A DNA stretch of 64,000 nucleotides from Halomonas sp. SpR8 (GCF_031010195.1 NZ_JAUAMC010000002.1:372001-436000); one strand, 5' to 3'. Counted from the first letter of the stretch, positions 35,415 to 47,035 are shown. Numbers and translations are program-made. The notes: generated by a model not told the origin, from the sequence alone.

Positions 35415-36517
35415 TGTTTGCGTTGCTCCCACTGTAGGCACCAGTCATCGATTAAGGCTTGCTGGTGCGGTTGCAGGGCCTGATAGCCCCAGGCGGCAAT
35501 TTCATCGTTTTGCGGGTCGGTCACGCTAATCGCACTACCCGCCAGAGTTTGGATCACCGCGTGACCGCAGAGCGGCGCGTAGCCTTCCGAATAACCACCT
35601 TCGTGGATAAACACCAGCTTGCCACTACAGCAGCGCTCGGCCAGCGCTTTAAGCTGGGCAGTCATGGTGGCGAACGCCTGGCTATTGAGCAACATTTTGC
35701 CTAATGGATCTTTGGCACAGGCATCGTAACCACAGGCCACGACGATGAGTTCGGGGTTGAAGGTCTCCAGCGCGGGCAGCACCAGTTGTTCCATGGCGTA
35801 GGCATAGGCGCCCAGGCCACAGCCCGGCGGCAGCGGTAGATTAAGGTTGGCGCCCTTGCCTGCACCCTCGCCCGGCTCGTCAAAACCGCCGGTTTCCAGC
35901 GGATAGTTGGCCGCCTGATGAATCGAAATAGTCAACACATCCGGCTCGCCATAAAACGCCGCCTGCTGACCGTTGCCGTGATGAACGTCCCAATCGAGTA
36001 TCGCCACGCGGTTCACCTGCCCCAAGGCGCGAGCGCGCATCACCGCGACGGGAATATTGCCCATCAGACAAAACCCACGGCCCTGGTCGGCTTCCGCATG
36101 GTGGCCTGGGGGGCGGCATAGAGCGTAGGCGTTGCTCACCTTTCCAAGCGCCACGGATTCAACGGCCGCGATGGCTAGCCCGGCGGATTGTGTGGCTGCC
36201 GCCCAACTGCCGGGCATGTAAGGCGCGCAGTCGCCGCCGTTGCCACCACGCGCGTTATCCCCCGTCTGCAGTTCATCCAGGTAACGCGGGGTGTGGAAAC
36301 GCAGCAGGTCATCCAGCGTCGCTGCAGGTGGTTTAACCACACTCAGCTCATCAATCAGCCCGCTGACTTCGAGGATATTCTTCAGTCGCCGTTTGCTTTC
36401 AGGGCTTTCAGACGCTGCCTGGGGCTGTAAAAACTCACCGGGCGCGGAGAACACCCCAATCGCGCCCAGATCATGCCAGAAGCAGCGTTCGTGCCAATAA
36501 AAGCCGGTTATGCTCAT
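35411..36517 (-). CDS. Histone-deacetylase-family amidohydrolase 2 (class II type)
   Basis: A 368-residue HDAC-fold protein. The N-terminus FYWHERCFWHDLGAIGVFS resembles class II-like bacterial deacetylases. Catalytic parts are PPGHHAEADQGRGFC, DWDVHHGNGQQ, Asp in ACGYDACAKDP and Tyr in HEGGYSEG. All metal ligands are present, so activity is expected. Both ends overlap neighbouring genes by four bases, coupling it to HDAC 3 upstream and the aminotransferase downstream. The substrate is probably an acetylated amine or amino acid. Confidence 0.9.
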   Translation of the reverse strand: MSITGFYWHERCFWHDLGAIGVFSAPGEFLQPQAASESPESKRRLKNILEVSGLIDELSVVKPPAATLDDLLRFHTPRYLDELQTGDNARGGNGGDCAPYMPGSWAAATQSAGLAIAAVESVALGKVSNAYALCRPPGHHAEADQGRGFCLMGNIPVAVMRARALGQVNRVAILDWDVHHGNGQQAAFYGEPDVLTISIHQAANYPLETGGFDEPGEGAGKGANLNLPLPPGCGLGAYAYAMEQLVLPALETFNPELIVVACGYDACAKDPLGKMLLNSQAFATMTAQLKALAERCCSGKLVFIHEGGYSEGYAPLCGHAVIQTLAGSAISVTDPQNDEIAAWGYQALQPHQQALIDDWCLQWEQRKQ

Positions 36518-37545
36518 GCCGTAAAGCCCTGCATAAAGGCGGTTAAGTTGGCACTTAGGTGCTCAGTGGGGTAGCCGCCTTCCTGAACAATCACCATCGG
36601 TAACGCAAGTGCCGCCAGGCGTTTGCCCACCTCAATAAACGCTTCGGTTTCCACCGTTAGTCCCGCTAGCGGGTCATCTTTATGGGCATCTAACCCCAGT
36701 GCCACCACCACGGCATCCGGCTCGTAGCGCTGGAGGTGGTCAATCAAAATCGCCAGGGCATCGAGATACACTTCCCCGTCGCTGCCTACCGGCAGGGGCA
36801 GATTGACATTAGTGCCCACGGCCTCCTCGCAGCCCTCTTCATCAGCACCGCCCCAAAAGAAGGGGTAGAAGTCACTAGGATCAGCGTGCAGTGAGCCCGT
36901 CCAGACATCGCTGCGTTTATAGAAAATATCCTGAGTGCCGTTGCCGTGGTGTAAGTCCACATCGATGATCGCCACTTTGGCGAAGCGCTCGCGCAGCACC
37001 GTGGCCGCCAGCGCCGAGTTATTCAGCAGGCAAAAGCCCCCGGCGCGCTCAGGCCCGGCATGGTGTCCCGGCGGGCGGCACAGTGCGTAGGCCGCTGGCG
37101 CGCCATTTAGCACCTCTTCGGCCGCTGCTTCGGCGCTGGCAGCAGAAGCCAGTGCACCTTGGAAGCTGGTGACGCTTAGCGGGCAGGCCATATCGTGCAA
37201 ATGCCAACCCGCCTGGCCAATCGGGTGGCGCGGGTAGTGGTGACCGCCGCCGCAGGGGTGGATATTGGGAGCAACCACCTCCGCCGCATTGGGCAGTGCT
37301 TGCCAGCGGGCGTAAATGGTGTCCAGAAACGTCAGATAACGCGGCGTATGAATCTGCTCCAAACGCTTACGCAGCGTTGGCGAATCCGCCTCTTTGGGTG
37401 CTGTAAGGGTCAGCCCTGCGCTCGCCAAGCCTTGGGTAAGTAGCTCGGCACGCAGCGGGCCTTCCGGAGAGGGCGCAGGTTGGCCGCGCAGCAGAAAGGT
37501 CGGCGGCGCGTGGTATGCCTGATCTGGGTGGTAAAAGCATTTCAT
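36514..37545 (-). CDS. Histone-deacetylase-family amidohydrolase 3 (acetylpolyamine aminohydrolase-like)
   Basis: A 343-residue HDAC-fold enzyme related to HDAC 1 in its N-terminal FYHPDQAYHAPPTFLLRG pattern, typical of acetylpolyamine amidohydrolases. Active-site elements are PPGHHAGPERAGGFC, DVDLHHGNGTQ, Asp in ALGLDAHKDDP and Tyr in QEGGYPTEH. It follows the TRAP large permease gene by 20 bases and overlaps HDAC 2. With HDAC 1 and 2 it makes three family members within 13 kb. Confidence 0.9.
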   Translation of the reverse strand: MKCFYHPDQAYHAPPTFLLRGQPAPSPEGPLRAELLTQGLASAGLTLTAPKEADSPTLRKRLEQIHTPRYLTFLDTIYARWQALPNAAEVVAPNIHPCGGGHHYPRHPIGQAGWHLHDMACPLSVTSFQGALASAASAEAAAEEVLNGAPAAYALCRPPGHHAGPERAGGFCLLNNSALAATVLRERFAKVAIIDVDLHHGNGTQDIFYKRSDVWTGSLHADPSDFYPFFWGGADEEGCEEAVGTNVNLPLPVGSDGEVYLDALAILIDHLQRYEPDAVVVALGLDAHKDDPLAGLTVETEAFIEVGKRLAALALPMVIVQEGGYPTEHLSANLTAFMQGFTA

Positions 37546-37565
37546 GATTGAGTATTGGCAGCCCG

Positions 37566-38840
37566 TTACAGTAGAGAAGGAATCCAGGTGGAGAGCGCTG
37601 GGAAGGCAGCCAGCAGCACAATCACCACCAAAAACGAGACGTAAAACGGCAGCGAGGCAATAATTGCCCGTTCATAGGGCACCTCGGCTATTCGCGCGGC
37701 GGTCATCAGCGTCATCCCCACCGGCGGGGTCACATTGGAGATATTCAGCACCACAATCATCAAGATAGCGAAGTGCAACGGGTCGAAACCCAACTGAATC
37801 ATCGCGGGCACCAGCACCGGGGCAATCACCACCAGCGCGGGCAGCACATCCATCACCGTGCCAATCACTAAGAGTAGCAGGCAGACCAGCATCAACTGCA
37901 CAAAAGCTGCGTCGCTAACGGTGGTGATCATGCTGGCTGCATCCCTGGCTATGCCTGAGCGGGTAACGAACCAGCCCAATACCGCAGACGTCGCCAGTAG
38001 AAAAAACACCACGCCGGAAAAACGCACCGTGGTGACAAGGGCATCCCAGATTTTGCGCCAGGTTAGGTTGCGGTAGAACACTACTCCAATCACGATGGCG
38101 TAAACCGCCGCAAAGCCCGAGGCTTCGGTAATCGTCGTCAGCCCCGAGAGTATCCCGCCAAGGATAATCAGCGGCACCACCATCGCGGGCAACGCAACTA
38201 AAAAGGCCAGGATCGCCGCTTTAAAGGGCGTCGGCGCTTCCTTGGGGTAATTGCGTTTCCAGGCCAAAAAGAAACTAACACCCAGTAGCGCCAGCGCCAT
38301 CAACAAACCGGGGATAATACCGCCCGCGAACAAGTCAATCACCGAGATATCGCGCAGCAGCGTGGCGTAGACCACCATCACCACGCTAGGCGGAATAATC
38401 GGCCCAATAATTGATGAGCAGGCGGTCACCGCGGCGGCATACTCGGCATCGTAGCCCTGCTTTTTCATCTCGGGGATCATGATTTTGCCGATCGCAACGG
38501 TATCAGTGACTGCCGCGCCGGTCAGTCCGGCAAAAAACACCGAGACCGAGATATTCACATGGGAGAGCGAGCCGCGCACCCGGCCAAACAGCGCATTGTT
38601 GAACGCAATCAGCTTATGGGTCAGCCCACCCTGGTTCATGAGCTCGGCGGTGAAAATAAAGTAGGGAACGGCGATCAGCAGAAAACCCGACACGCCGGAG
38701 AACATACGGTCTGCAATGATGCCCAGCATGCGCTCGCCGCCTAGGGCGAAGCCACCGGCCAGTCCCGACATCGCCATCACCACCGCTACCGGCGCGCCAA
38801 TAAACAGCAACAGCACGAATACCACAATGGCAGGTGTCAT
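37566..38840 (-). CDS. TRAP transporter large permease (DctM)
   Basis: A 424-residue protein with about twelve hydrophobic segments. DctM family motifs include GLTGAAVTDTVAIGKIMIPEM near residue 108, IIGPIIPPSVVMVVYA near 145 and NISNVTPPVGMTLM near 355. It uses the sodium gradient to import a carboxylate-type solute delivered by the binding protein. It overlaps the small permease gene by four bases. It belongs to the RidA-to-IlvE operon, with the deacetylases directly downstream. Confidence 0.94.
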   Translation of the reverse strand: MTPAIVVFVLLLFIGAPVAVVMAMSGLAGGFALGGERMLGIIADRMFSGVSGFLLIAVPYFIFTAELMNQGGLTHKLIAFNNALFGRVRGSLSHVNISVSVFFAGLTGAAVTDTVAIGKIMIPEMKKQGYDAEYAAAVTACSSIIGPIIPPSVVMVVYATLLRDISVIDLFAGGIIPGLLMALALLGVSFFLAWKRNYPKEAPTPFKAAILAFLVALPAMVVPLIILGGILSGLTTITEASGFAAVYAIVIGVVFYRNLTWRKIWDALVTTVRFSGVVFFLLATSAVLGWFVTRSGIARDAASMITTVSDAAFVQLMLVCLLLLVIGTVMDVLPALVVIAPVLVPAMIQLGFDPLHFAILMIVVLNISNVTPPVGMTLMTAARIAEVPYERAIIASLPFYVSFLVVIVLLAAFPALSTWIPSLL

Positions 38841-39382
38841 AAGCGGTGCTCCCCATCGGCGGTATCTATGAGCTCGTCAATCACATCGCGCTCATCCAGA
38901 AAGTGTTCTAGTAGCGCAAAGCCATGTACCAGGTGGAGCAGCATAATCACTCCGCTGATAGGCACGACGATGGCGGTGACCTTGCTGGGTATACGGATTT
39001 GATCAGAGACCATATAGACCTGGGTAGCGCTGGAGAAATAGCCCCAGCCGTACCAGGTCAGCATCAGCGCAAACAGGCCGATCACCGCCAAACACACCCC
39101 CGCCGCCACCTGCACGAAAACTCTTGGCAAGCTGCGCACCAGCAGCGTCATGGCAACATGCTCGCCGTAGCGCAGTGAAATGGTCATGGAGAGAAAGCCG
39201 ATCCAGGGCAAAAACAGCCGCGCCAGCGAATACGTCCAGCTTAGCGTACTGCCGGTCATCAGCTTGTAGAGAAAGGCCGTAAACGAGATGCCAAGCATCG
39301 TCAGAATGCAGCCCACACATACCACAATGGCCACCTGATTGACGCTATCGCTCAAGCGGCGCAAAGGAGTTAAAACACCCAT
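38837..39382 (-). CDS. TRAP transporter small permease (DctQ)
   Basis: A 181-residue protein with four hydrophobic helices and the DctQ pattern PWIGFLSMTISLRYGEHVAMTLLVRSLP near residues 54-82. It forms the membrane complex with DctM. ATG 39382 lies about 100 bases after the binding-protein stop; its own stop overlaps the dctM start. Confidence 0.9.
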   Translation of the reverse strand: MGVLTPLRRLSDSVNQVAIVVCVGCILTMLGISFTAFLYKLMTGSTLSWTYSLARLFLPWIGFLSMTISLRYGEHVAMTLLVRSLPRVFVQVAAGVCLAVIGLFALMLTWYGWGYFSSATQVYMVSDQIRIPSKVTAIVVPISGVIMLLHLVHGFALLEHFLDERDVIDELIDTADGEHRL

Positions 39383-39482
39383 GGCTGTTCCTCACGCTGA
39401 GGCATGTGTACAGCCCCAGCGTTTATCTATCGCTTACCGTTATTGGCCTGTTTTTTTGGTACCAGCTTTATTGACTCCGAAC

Positions 39483-40556
39483 TTATTGACCATAAATGCG
39501 GTAGTCGTCTTCGGCTAGCTGCTGGCCAACGCGCTCGACTTCGTCAAGTAGCCCCTGTACACGGGCTTCGTCCATGCCAAAGTCATCGACGATCCATGAC
39601 TGCCAGGCGGGGCGGGCAATTTCCGCCATACGTTCACGCTCGGCGTCGGGCATCAAATAGCACTCTTCAAAGCGTTCGCAGGACTCCACCCAACTGGCCG
39701 TTGCTAAGGCGCCTGACATACCGTGGCTCAGTTGGATCGCTTCCCGCGCGGAGCTTACCAGCGCCTGCTGGTGCTCTTCAGGTAGCGACTGATACCACGA
39801 TTCGCTAACTACCCAAGGGGCGCTGTTATACACATGCCCGGTAAGGGTGGTGTAGTCGGTGACCGCATCAAAGTTGAAGGTGGTATTGAGTACCGGCGCG
39901 TTAAACTGGCCATCGGCAAGACCGGTTTCCAGCGCGGTGATTAGCTCGCCCCAGGGCAGCGGTGTGGCGGAAGCACCTAGCGAACGCATAATCGCCACGT
40001 GGGCTGGGTTCTCTTCGGTGCGAATATTGAGTCCTTCCAAGTCTTCGACGGTTTTGATGAGTCGTACGTTATTGGTGAAAGCGACAAAGCCACCGCCATC
40101 GTCGAAGGTACCCAAATAGCGCATATCGGCGTCGTCTACGGTGCCGGACATAAAGTCGGCGAACCATTCGCTATCGAAGAAGCTCCACGCCTGACGCCAG
40201 TTGGTAAACAGGAACGGCGCCGTGACTACTTGGTAGTCTTGGTAAAACGACGACATCGCCCCGGCCGACATAATCGTCGACTGCAATGTACGCCCGCCCT
40301 GCACTTCAGAGCCGTTCTCCACTTCAGAGCCTAGCTGGCCACCGCCGAAGATCGTGACCTCAAGGTCACCGTCGGTGCGCGCTTCTACCAGGTTTTTGAA
40401 GTGCACCAGCGCCGGATAGATTTCGTTATTGCTCATATCTTCCGGCAGTTGAGTGGCGATCACCATCTCATAGGATTGTGCCTGGGCATTGGCACTTGCT
40501 ATGGCCAGCGGCAGTGCTGCCAGCGCGGCGATAAGTAGTGATTTATTAGCGTTCAT
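39483..40556 (-). CDS. TRAP transporter substrate-binding protein (DctP)
   Basis: A 357-residue periplasmic binding protein with a signal peptide (MNANKSLLIAALAALPLAIASANAQA). DctP features include the conserved Arg in LEGLNIRTEENP and the LPWGELITALETGLADGQ segment. ATG 40556 follows GAGGTAT; upstream in-frame sequence lacks a signal peptide start. An internal coding repeat (two GSEV units near residues 85-95) is visible. The solute is not determinable; the adjacent OCD, RidA and HDAC genes suggest an amino-carboxylate. Confidence 0.92.
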   Translation of the reverse strand: MNANKSLLIAALAALPLAIASANAQAQSYEMVIATQLPEDMSNNEIYPALVHFKNLVEARTDGDLEVTIFGGGQLGSEVENGSEVQGGRTLQSTIMSAGAMSSFYQDYQVVTAPFLFTNWRQAWSFFDSEWFADFMSGTVDDADMRYLGTFDDGGGFVAFTNNVRLIKTVEDLEGLNIRTEENPAHVAIMRSLGASATPLPWGELITALETGLADGQFNAPVLNTTFNFDAVTDYTTLTGHVYNSAPWVVSESWYQSLPEEHQQALVSSAREAIQLSHGMSGALATASWVESCERFEECYLMPDAERERMAEIARPAWQSWIVDDFGMDEARVQGLLDEVERVGQQLAEDDYRIYGQ

Positions 40557-40630
40557 AACATACCTCGTTTTGGTTATTGGTCGGTCTTCGTTATGACTGG
40601 CGGTGCTACTCGGTAGCGATGTCGGTCTTG

Positions 40631-41572
40631 TTATTGTTTTGCGGGCAGTGATTCCCATACTTCTATCGCGGCGGCTAAATCTTCAAGCGACGCGCCTACC
40701 GATTTGAATAGCGTGATGTCCTCCGTTTTTGAACGCCCCGGCTTAGCGCCGGCTAACACCTCGGCAAGCTCCGCCTGGATCTGGTCAAACTGAAACTCAC
40801 CTTCATCGATGGCTTGCAAAATGTCGCCCGCTTCGCCTTTGGCCCCGGCGTAGGTGTCCACAAACACCTCCGCGCGGCGCAGGCACAACGCATCGGTTTC
40901 GCGCATTTGCGGGCGAAACGCACCGATCAAATCCAAGTGCGTGCCTGGGGTGAGCCACTCGCCCTTGACCAGCGGCTGGGTCGAGAGCGTTACACAGCTG
41001 ATGATGTCGGCCTCGGCGACTGCATCAGCGAGCTCTTCCACCGCCTGGGTTTCAAAGCGCTCGGCGTACTCGTCGGCAATTGCCGCCGCTTTGCTGGGAT
41101 TACGTCCCCACACCAGTACCCGCTTGATGGGACGTACGCTGGCGTGGGCTTCAATCACCATGGGCGCCAGCTTGCCCGTACCCACCACCAGCAGCGTCTC
41201 TGCGTTTTTATTCGCCAAGGCTTGGGCGGCAAGCGCAGAGGCTGCCGCCGTACGACGCCGGGTTAACTCGCTGCCATCGATACAGGCTAGCGGCTGACCG
41301 TGCTCGCCTTCGCTGAGCAAGTAGAGCCCGGAGATCGCCGGAATCCCGTGGTCGGCGTTTTGCGGAAACACGTTGACCATTTTGACGCCGATATAACCCG
41401 CCGCTTCCCAGGCAGGCATCAGCAGCATGGTGGCCTCTCCATCCGGCCGGTGCATGGCGTGATGATGGCGCGGCGGAGACTCCACGCCATTCACGAACGT
41501 GTTATGTAGCCGTTTGATTAAGCCGTCCCACGCCAAGCAGCGCGAGACTTCTTCGCCAGAAACAACCCGCAT
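40631..41572 (-). CDS. Ornithine cyclodeaminase / mu-crystallin family protein
   Basis: A 313-residue Rossmann protein of the OCD/mu-crystallin family, which includes ornithine cyclodeaminase, alanine dehydrogenase, ketimine reductase and the ectoine-pathway EutC. Markers are the substrate-binding RHHHAMHRPDGEATMLLMP segment, VKMVNVFPQNADHGIPA, NAD-binding VVGTGKLAPMVIEAH, and LDLIGAFRPQMRETD. ATG 41572 lies two bases from the ridA stop; the reading frame extends further upstream but overlaps ridA. Its setting with RidA and an aminotransferase favours ketimine or imine chemistry. Confidence 0.88.
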   Translation of the reverse strand: MRVVSGEEVSRCLAWDGLIKRLHNTFVNGVESPPRHHHAMHRPDGEATMLLMPAWEAAGYIGVKMVNVFPQNADHGIPAISGLYLLSEGEHGQPLACIDGSELTRRRTAAASALAAQALANKNAETLLVVGTGKLAPMVIEAHASVRPIKRVLVWGRNPSKAAAIADEYAERFETQAVEELADAVAEADIISCVTLSTQPLVKGEWLTPGTHLDLIGAFRPQMRETDALCLRRAEVFVDTYAGAKGEAGDILQAIDEGEFQFDQIQAELAEVLAGAKPGRSKTEDITLFKSVGASLEDLAAAIEVWESLPAKQ

Positions 41573-41573
41573 A

Positions 41574-41930
41574 TCAGGCCTCCGGCAGCGCGGCGATGAC
41601 CATGATTTCCACTTTCCACTCGGGCTTGGCGAGCTGGGCTTCAAGCGCTGCACGCACGGGCGGGCGACCAGGCACCACCCAGGCATCCCAAGCGGCGTTC
41701 ATTTGGTCAAACTCCGCCATGCTGGTGACCCAGATTTGCGCTGACAGCAGGTACTCTTTGGTTGTTCCTGCTTGGGCCAGCAGTTGATCAATGCGCGCCA
41801 GCACTTGTTCAGTTTGGCCACGCATATCCGCCGTGGCATCTGCAGGTACTTGGCCAGCCAGGTAAACGGTACCGTTGTGAATCGCCAATTGGCTCATCCG
41901 CGCATTGCTGTCTTGATAGGTAACGCCCAT
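41574..41930 (-). CDS. RidA (YjgF/UK114) family enamine/imine deaminase
   Basis: A 118-residue Rid-superfamily protein that hydrolyses reactive enamine and imine intermediates released by PLP enzymes. Markers are VYLAGQVPADATADMRGQTEQVLARID, the GRPPVRAALEAQLA segment with the conserved Arg, and the C-terminal VEIMVIAAL strand. It is the first gene of the eight-gene minus-strand operon. The 150 bases upstream, before the AraC gene, must contain the operon promoter. Confidence 0.92.
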   Translation of the reverse strand: MGVTYQDSNARMSQLAIHNGTVYLAGQVPADATADMRGQTEQVLARIDQLLAQAGTTKEYLLSAQIWVTSMAEFDQMNAAWDAWVVPGRPPVRAALEAQLAKPEWKVEIMVIAALPEA

Positions 41931-42079
41931 GGTGTTTCTCCTTGAAAGAAGCGCTTATGACATAAAGGCTTCTTCAGAGACTAGAGCGCTTATCGGCAAA
42001 TTACTTGCCCGACACTGCGGCAAGTTTGCCCGTAAGTCATGCAGGCCGCTTTCAGAAGGAAACTAACGGCCAAAGGAGG

Positions 42080-42847
42080 CTAGCGGTCTGAGGAGGGAGA
42101 AATTTCGAAGTAACGCCGATAGGCACGGGAGAAACTGCCTTGGTCGCGAAAGCCGACCAGCATGGCAATATGCCCCAGACTGAGGGTGCTATGACGGACT
42201 AACGTACGCGCGTGCTCCAAGCGCCTGCGCTGCACATACGCCAGCGGCGTCACGCCGGTTAGCTCGCGAAAGCAGCTATGAAAGTGCCCGGGGCTCAAGG
42301 CACACAGAGACGCTAGCTGTTCTACGCGGATCTCATCGGCCAAGTGCTGGTCCAGCCAGACATCCAAACGCGCAAGGTCGAGACGGCCACTGATGAAGTG
42401 CTGACCCAACTGCCCAGCCACCGCTGGAGTGGCATCCTGCAGATACATGGTCAACGCGCGGAGCAACAGGATGGCTATTTCATTCTGCAATGCGGGGCAC
42501 TGCTCAAGCTGATTGGCCAGGGCGTGGGTAAGCTGGTTTAACGCCGGCGGCACGCTGAAAAAGCGCGGTTTATCGAACAGGCGCTCAATGTCGCTGCCCT
42601 TCTCAAGCAAAGCTAACTGGGCCACGGGAATATCCAGCACTAACGTACGGTTGCTGCCATCGCCCTGGTACTCGTGATGGCGCGAGGAGGGAATCAGACA
42701 GCCACGGCGGGCGGTCACCCTTTCCCCCTGCCCTTCCATGGAGAGCTCTGTGACGCCGCAGGTGGCCAAAATCAGCTGGTGAAAATCGTGGGTATGGGCC
42801 ACCTGCTCTTTGGCTAAGTTGCGGCTATGCAGCTCAAAAGGGGCCAT
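42080..42847 (-). CDS. AraC-family transcriptional regulator
   Basis: A 255-residue regulator with an N-terminal cupin sensor domain (HTHDFHQLILATCGV, RRGCLIPSSRHHEYQG) and a C-terminal pair of helix-turn-helices (VEQLASLCALSPGHFHSCFRELTG and LGHIAMLVGFRDQGSFSRAYRRYF). It lies directly upstream of the RidA-TRAP-HDAC operon on the same strand and probably activates it in response to its substrate; this is inference from position. The start at 42847 encodes MAPFELHSRNL. Confidence 0.9.
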   Translation of the reverse strand: MAPFELHSRNLAKEQVAHTHDFHQLILATCGVTELSMEGQGERVTARRGCLIPSSRHHEYQGDGSNRTLVLDIPVAQLALLEKGSDIERLFDKPRFFSVPPALNQLTHALANQLEQCPALQNEIAILLLRALTMYLQDATPAVAGQLGQHFISGRLDLARLDVWLDQHLADEIRVEQLASLCALSPGHFHSCFRELTGVTPLAYVQRRRLEHARTLVRHSTLSLGHIAMLVGFRDQGSFSRAYRRYFEISPSSDR

Positions 42848-43035
42848 GGTGAAATACCGTCTTTCGTCAAATGCGAGTCGTTCACTATAAAACGGCTAGG
42901 CGATCAAAAGCGAGGGGGTAGCCAACTGTGCGTTAACGCTCTGCCGGAGTGGCGCAATGCGGATGAAAAGCTGTCATCTACCAGTCATGGACTCGGGTTA
43001 GGGTGGCAATAAGCTGCCATAAGAGTTTAGACAAC

Positions 43036-44385
43036 ATGCCACAGCGTCGACGCCCCCCTCTCAACTCTCCGCTCAATGACCAGGAAGTCGCGGCGCTCAC
43101 CCATTTAGCCAACGGCAATGCTCTCCACCTACAGCGCGAAGCTGACCGCGAGGCGCGGCTGGCATCTGCGTTGACGTTGTTTCACTCAACGGCTGAGACG
43201 CAGCCGGGAAGCATGAACATACTGATGATTTCGGATGTTTACTTTCCCCGCGTCAACGGCGTTTCCACCTCCATTGCCAGCTTTCGCGGCGCCCTTGAAC
43301 GCCTGGGTCACTCGGTCACGCTGATCTGTCCCGACTACCCGTTGGGCCAAGTGGACGAGCCGGGAGTGCTGCGCATCCGCTCACACCGGGTACCCGGCGA
43401 TCCGGAAGACCGCATGATGCGCTACCGCGATCTGCTCGCTCTGACACCGCAGTTGGCAGACAAGGCGTTTGATCTCATTCATGTCCACACGCCCTTTACC
43501 GCCCACTATGCTGGTGTTGCTCTGGGTCGTCGGCTCGGGCTTCCAGTCGTCGCGACCTACCACACGCTTTTTGAGGAGTATGTTCATCACTATATTCGCT
43601 GGCTTCCGCGACACTGGCTACGCCTGGCCGCACGGCGGCTGTCGGTACACCAGTGCCAACAGCTCAGCGCCTTAATAGCTCCCTCTCAAGCGATGCAGCA
43701 AGCGCTTAATCGCTACGGCGTGACCACGCCTACCACGGTAATTGCTACCGGCCTGGCGCTGGAGTCGTTCTGCCACACACAGGGAGCCCAGCATGAAAGC
43801 GACTTTCGGGCTCACTACGGGCTGTCCCAGGAAGCACGGCTGCTGCTCTATGTAGGCCGCGCCGCCTTTGAGAAGAACATCGACTTTCTGATCGATATGC
43901 TGCCCAAGGTATTAGCCGAACACCCTACCACCCGGCTGATTATCACCGGCGAAGGCCCGGCCCATGACTCGCTTGTTCGGCGTACTCAGGAGCTTGGCGT
44001 GACAGAGTCGGTGCTATTTCTCGGTTATCTCGACCGCAACGGCCCACTACAAGCCGCCTACCGCGCCGCCGACGTTTTCGTCTTTGCGTCACGCACGGAA
44101 ACCCAGGGACTGGTACTGCTGGAAGCAATGGCACTCGGCACGCCGGTGGTCTCCACCGCCACGATGGGCACGCTGGATGTATTAAAAGAACGAGAAGGCT
44201 GCCTAATCGCCGAGGAGAATCATGACGACTTCGCCACTAAGATTAACCGCCTGCTAAGTGATGAAGCTCTGCGCCAGCAGCTCGCCGAGCGCGCCCAAAG
44301 CTATGCTGCGAGTTGGCACGAAGACGCCAAGAGAGAAGAGCTGGTTGCTCTTTATCGAAAAGTTGGCTGCGGAGTGTTTGGTTAG
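43036..44385 (+). CDS. GT4-family glycosyltransferase
   Basis: A 449-residue GT-B glycosyltransferase. The N-terminal Rossmann domain begins MNILMISDVYFPRVNGVSTSI near residue 60; the C-terminal donor domain has LLYVGRAAFEKNIDFLI and the EX7E motif in SRTETQGLVLLEAMALGTPVV. The subfamily resembles PimB/MgtA-like mannosyl- or glucosyltransferases acting on lipid acceptors. The start is uncertain: ATG 43036 adds about 59 residues absent from the family, and ATG 43213 begins at the conserved domain. No neighbouring lipid genes indicate the acceptor. Confidence 0.85.
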   Translation: MPQRRRPPLNSPLNDQEVAALTHLANGNALHLQREADREARLASALTLFHSTAETQPGSMNILMISDVYFPRVNGVSTSIASFRGALERLGHSVTLICPDYPLGQVDEPGVLRIRSHRVPGDPEDRMMRYRDLLALTPQLADKAFDLIHVHTPFTAHYAGVALGRRLGLPVVATYHTLFEEYVHHYIRWLPRHWLRLAARRLSVHQCQQLSALIAPSQAMQQALNRYGVTTPTTVIATGLALESFCHTQGAQHESDFRAHYGLSQEARLLLYVGRAAFEKNIDFLIDMLPKVLAEHPTTRLIITGEGPAHDSLVRRTQELGVTESVLFLGYLDRNGPLQAAYRAADVFVFASRTETQGLVLLEAMALGTPVVSTATMGTLDVLKEREGCLIAEENHDDFATKINRLLSDEALRQQLAERAQSYAASWHEDAKREELVALYRKVGCGVFG

Positions 44386-44471
44386 TGTTAGAAAGTGACC
44401 GCCGGAATCGCTGCTGACACTTTGTGGACACATTCAGACATTCCGGAAAGAAAAACTCAAACCGCAGGCAC

Positions 44472-44497
44472 AAAAAAAGGCGCCTAAGCGCCTGATT
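44472..44497 (-). terminator. Rho-independent terminator after tRNA-Leu
   Basis: On the minus strand the hairpin AGGCGC-TTAG-GCGCCT is followed by a run of seven T residues, just 3' of the tRNA gene. It may also limit transcription from the converging glycosyltransferase gene. Confidence 0.85.
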
Positions 44498-44504
44498 TTA
44501 AATA

Positions 44505-44591
44505 TGGTGCCGGTAGCCAGACTCGAACTGGCACACCCGTAAAGGCGGCGGATTTTGAATCCGCTGCGTCTACCAATTCCGCCATACCGGC
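44505..44591 (-). tRNA. tRNA-Leu (anticodon CAA)
   Basis: The minus strand begins GCCGGTATGGCGGAATTGGT and ends with an encoded CCA, length 87 including CCA. The anticodon arm GCGGA-TTCAAAA-TCCGC gives anticodon CAA. The long variable arm (CGCCTTTACGGGTG) and the GGTTCGAGTC-like T arm (AGTTCGAGTCTGG) are standard for class II tRNA-Leu. The acceptor stem GCCGGTA pairs with TACCGGC. Confidence 0.97.
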
Positions 44592-44602
44592 AATGCGTGC
44601 GT

Positions 44603-44630
44603 AGTATACGTAAATTTCGAGGTAGGTCAA
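44603..44630 (-). promoter_or_regulatory. Promoter of tRNA-Leu
   Basis: On the minus strand TTGACC (44630-44625) and TATACT (44608-44603) are separated by 16 bases. The predicted start lies a few bases before the tRNA 5' end at 44591. Confidence 0.75.
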
Positions 44631-44705
44631 TCACATTGACTGACTTTATCCATCCAAAGCGCTATCCTATGCCGCCTGTTTGAACAACGTTAAGAGCCAT
44701 TACCC

Positions 44706-46933
<2,228 letters not shown>

Positions 46934-47035
46934 CGAATTAATCGCCACGTGCCCTGGCGCGTGGTTTAAACTGTTTGACCACGCTTATTCTAAGCCTTAC
47001 TAAAACTAAGCTTTTTAACTCAGGAGTTCTCTGCA

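Noticed and set aside
40300..40335. Direct repeat CACTTCAGAGCC inside dctP
   Set aside because: Two copies 18 bases apart encode a repeated GSEV segment in a normal binding protein; probably a minor coding duplication.
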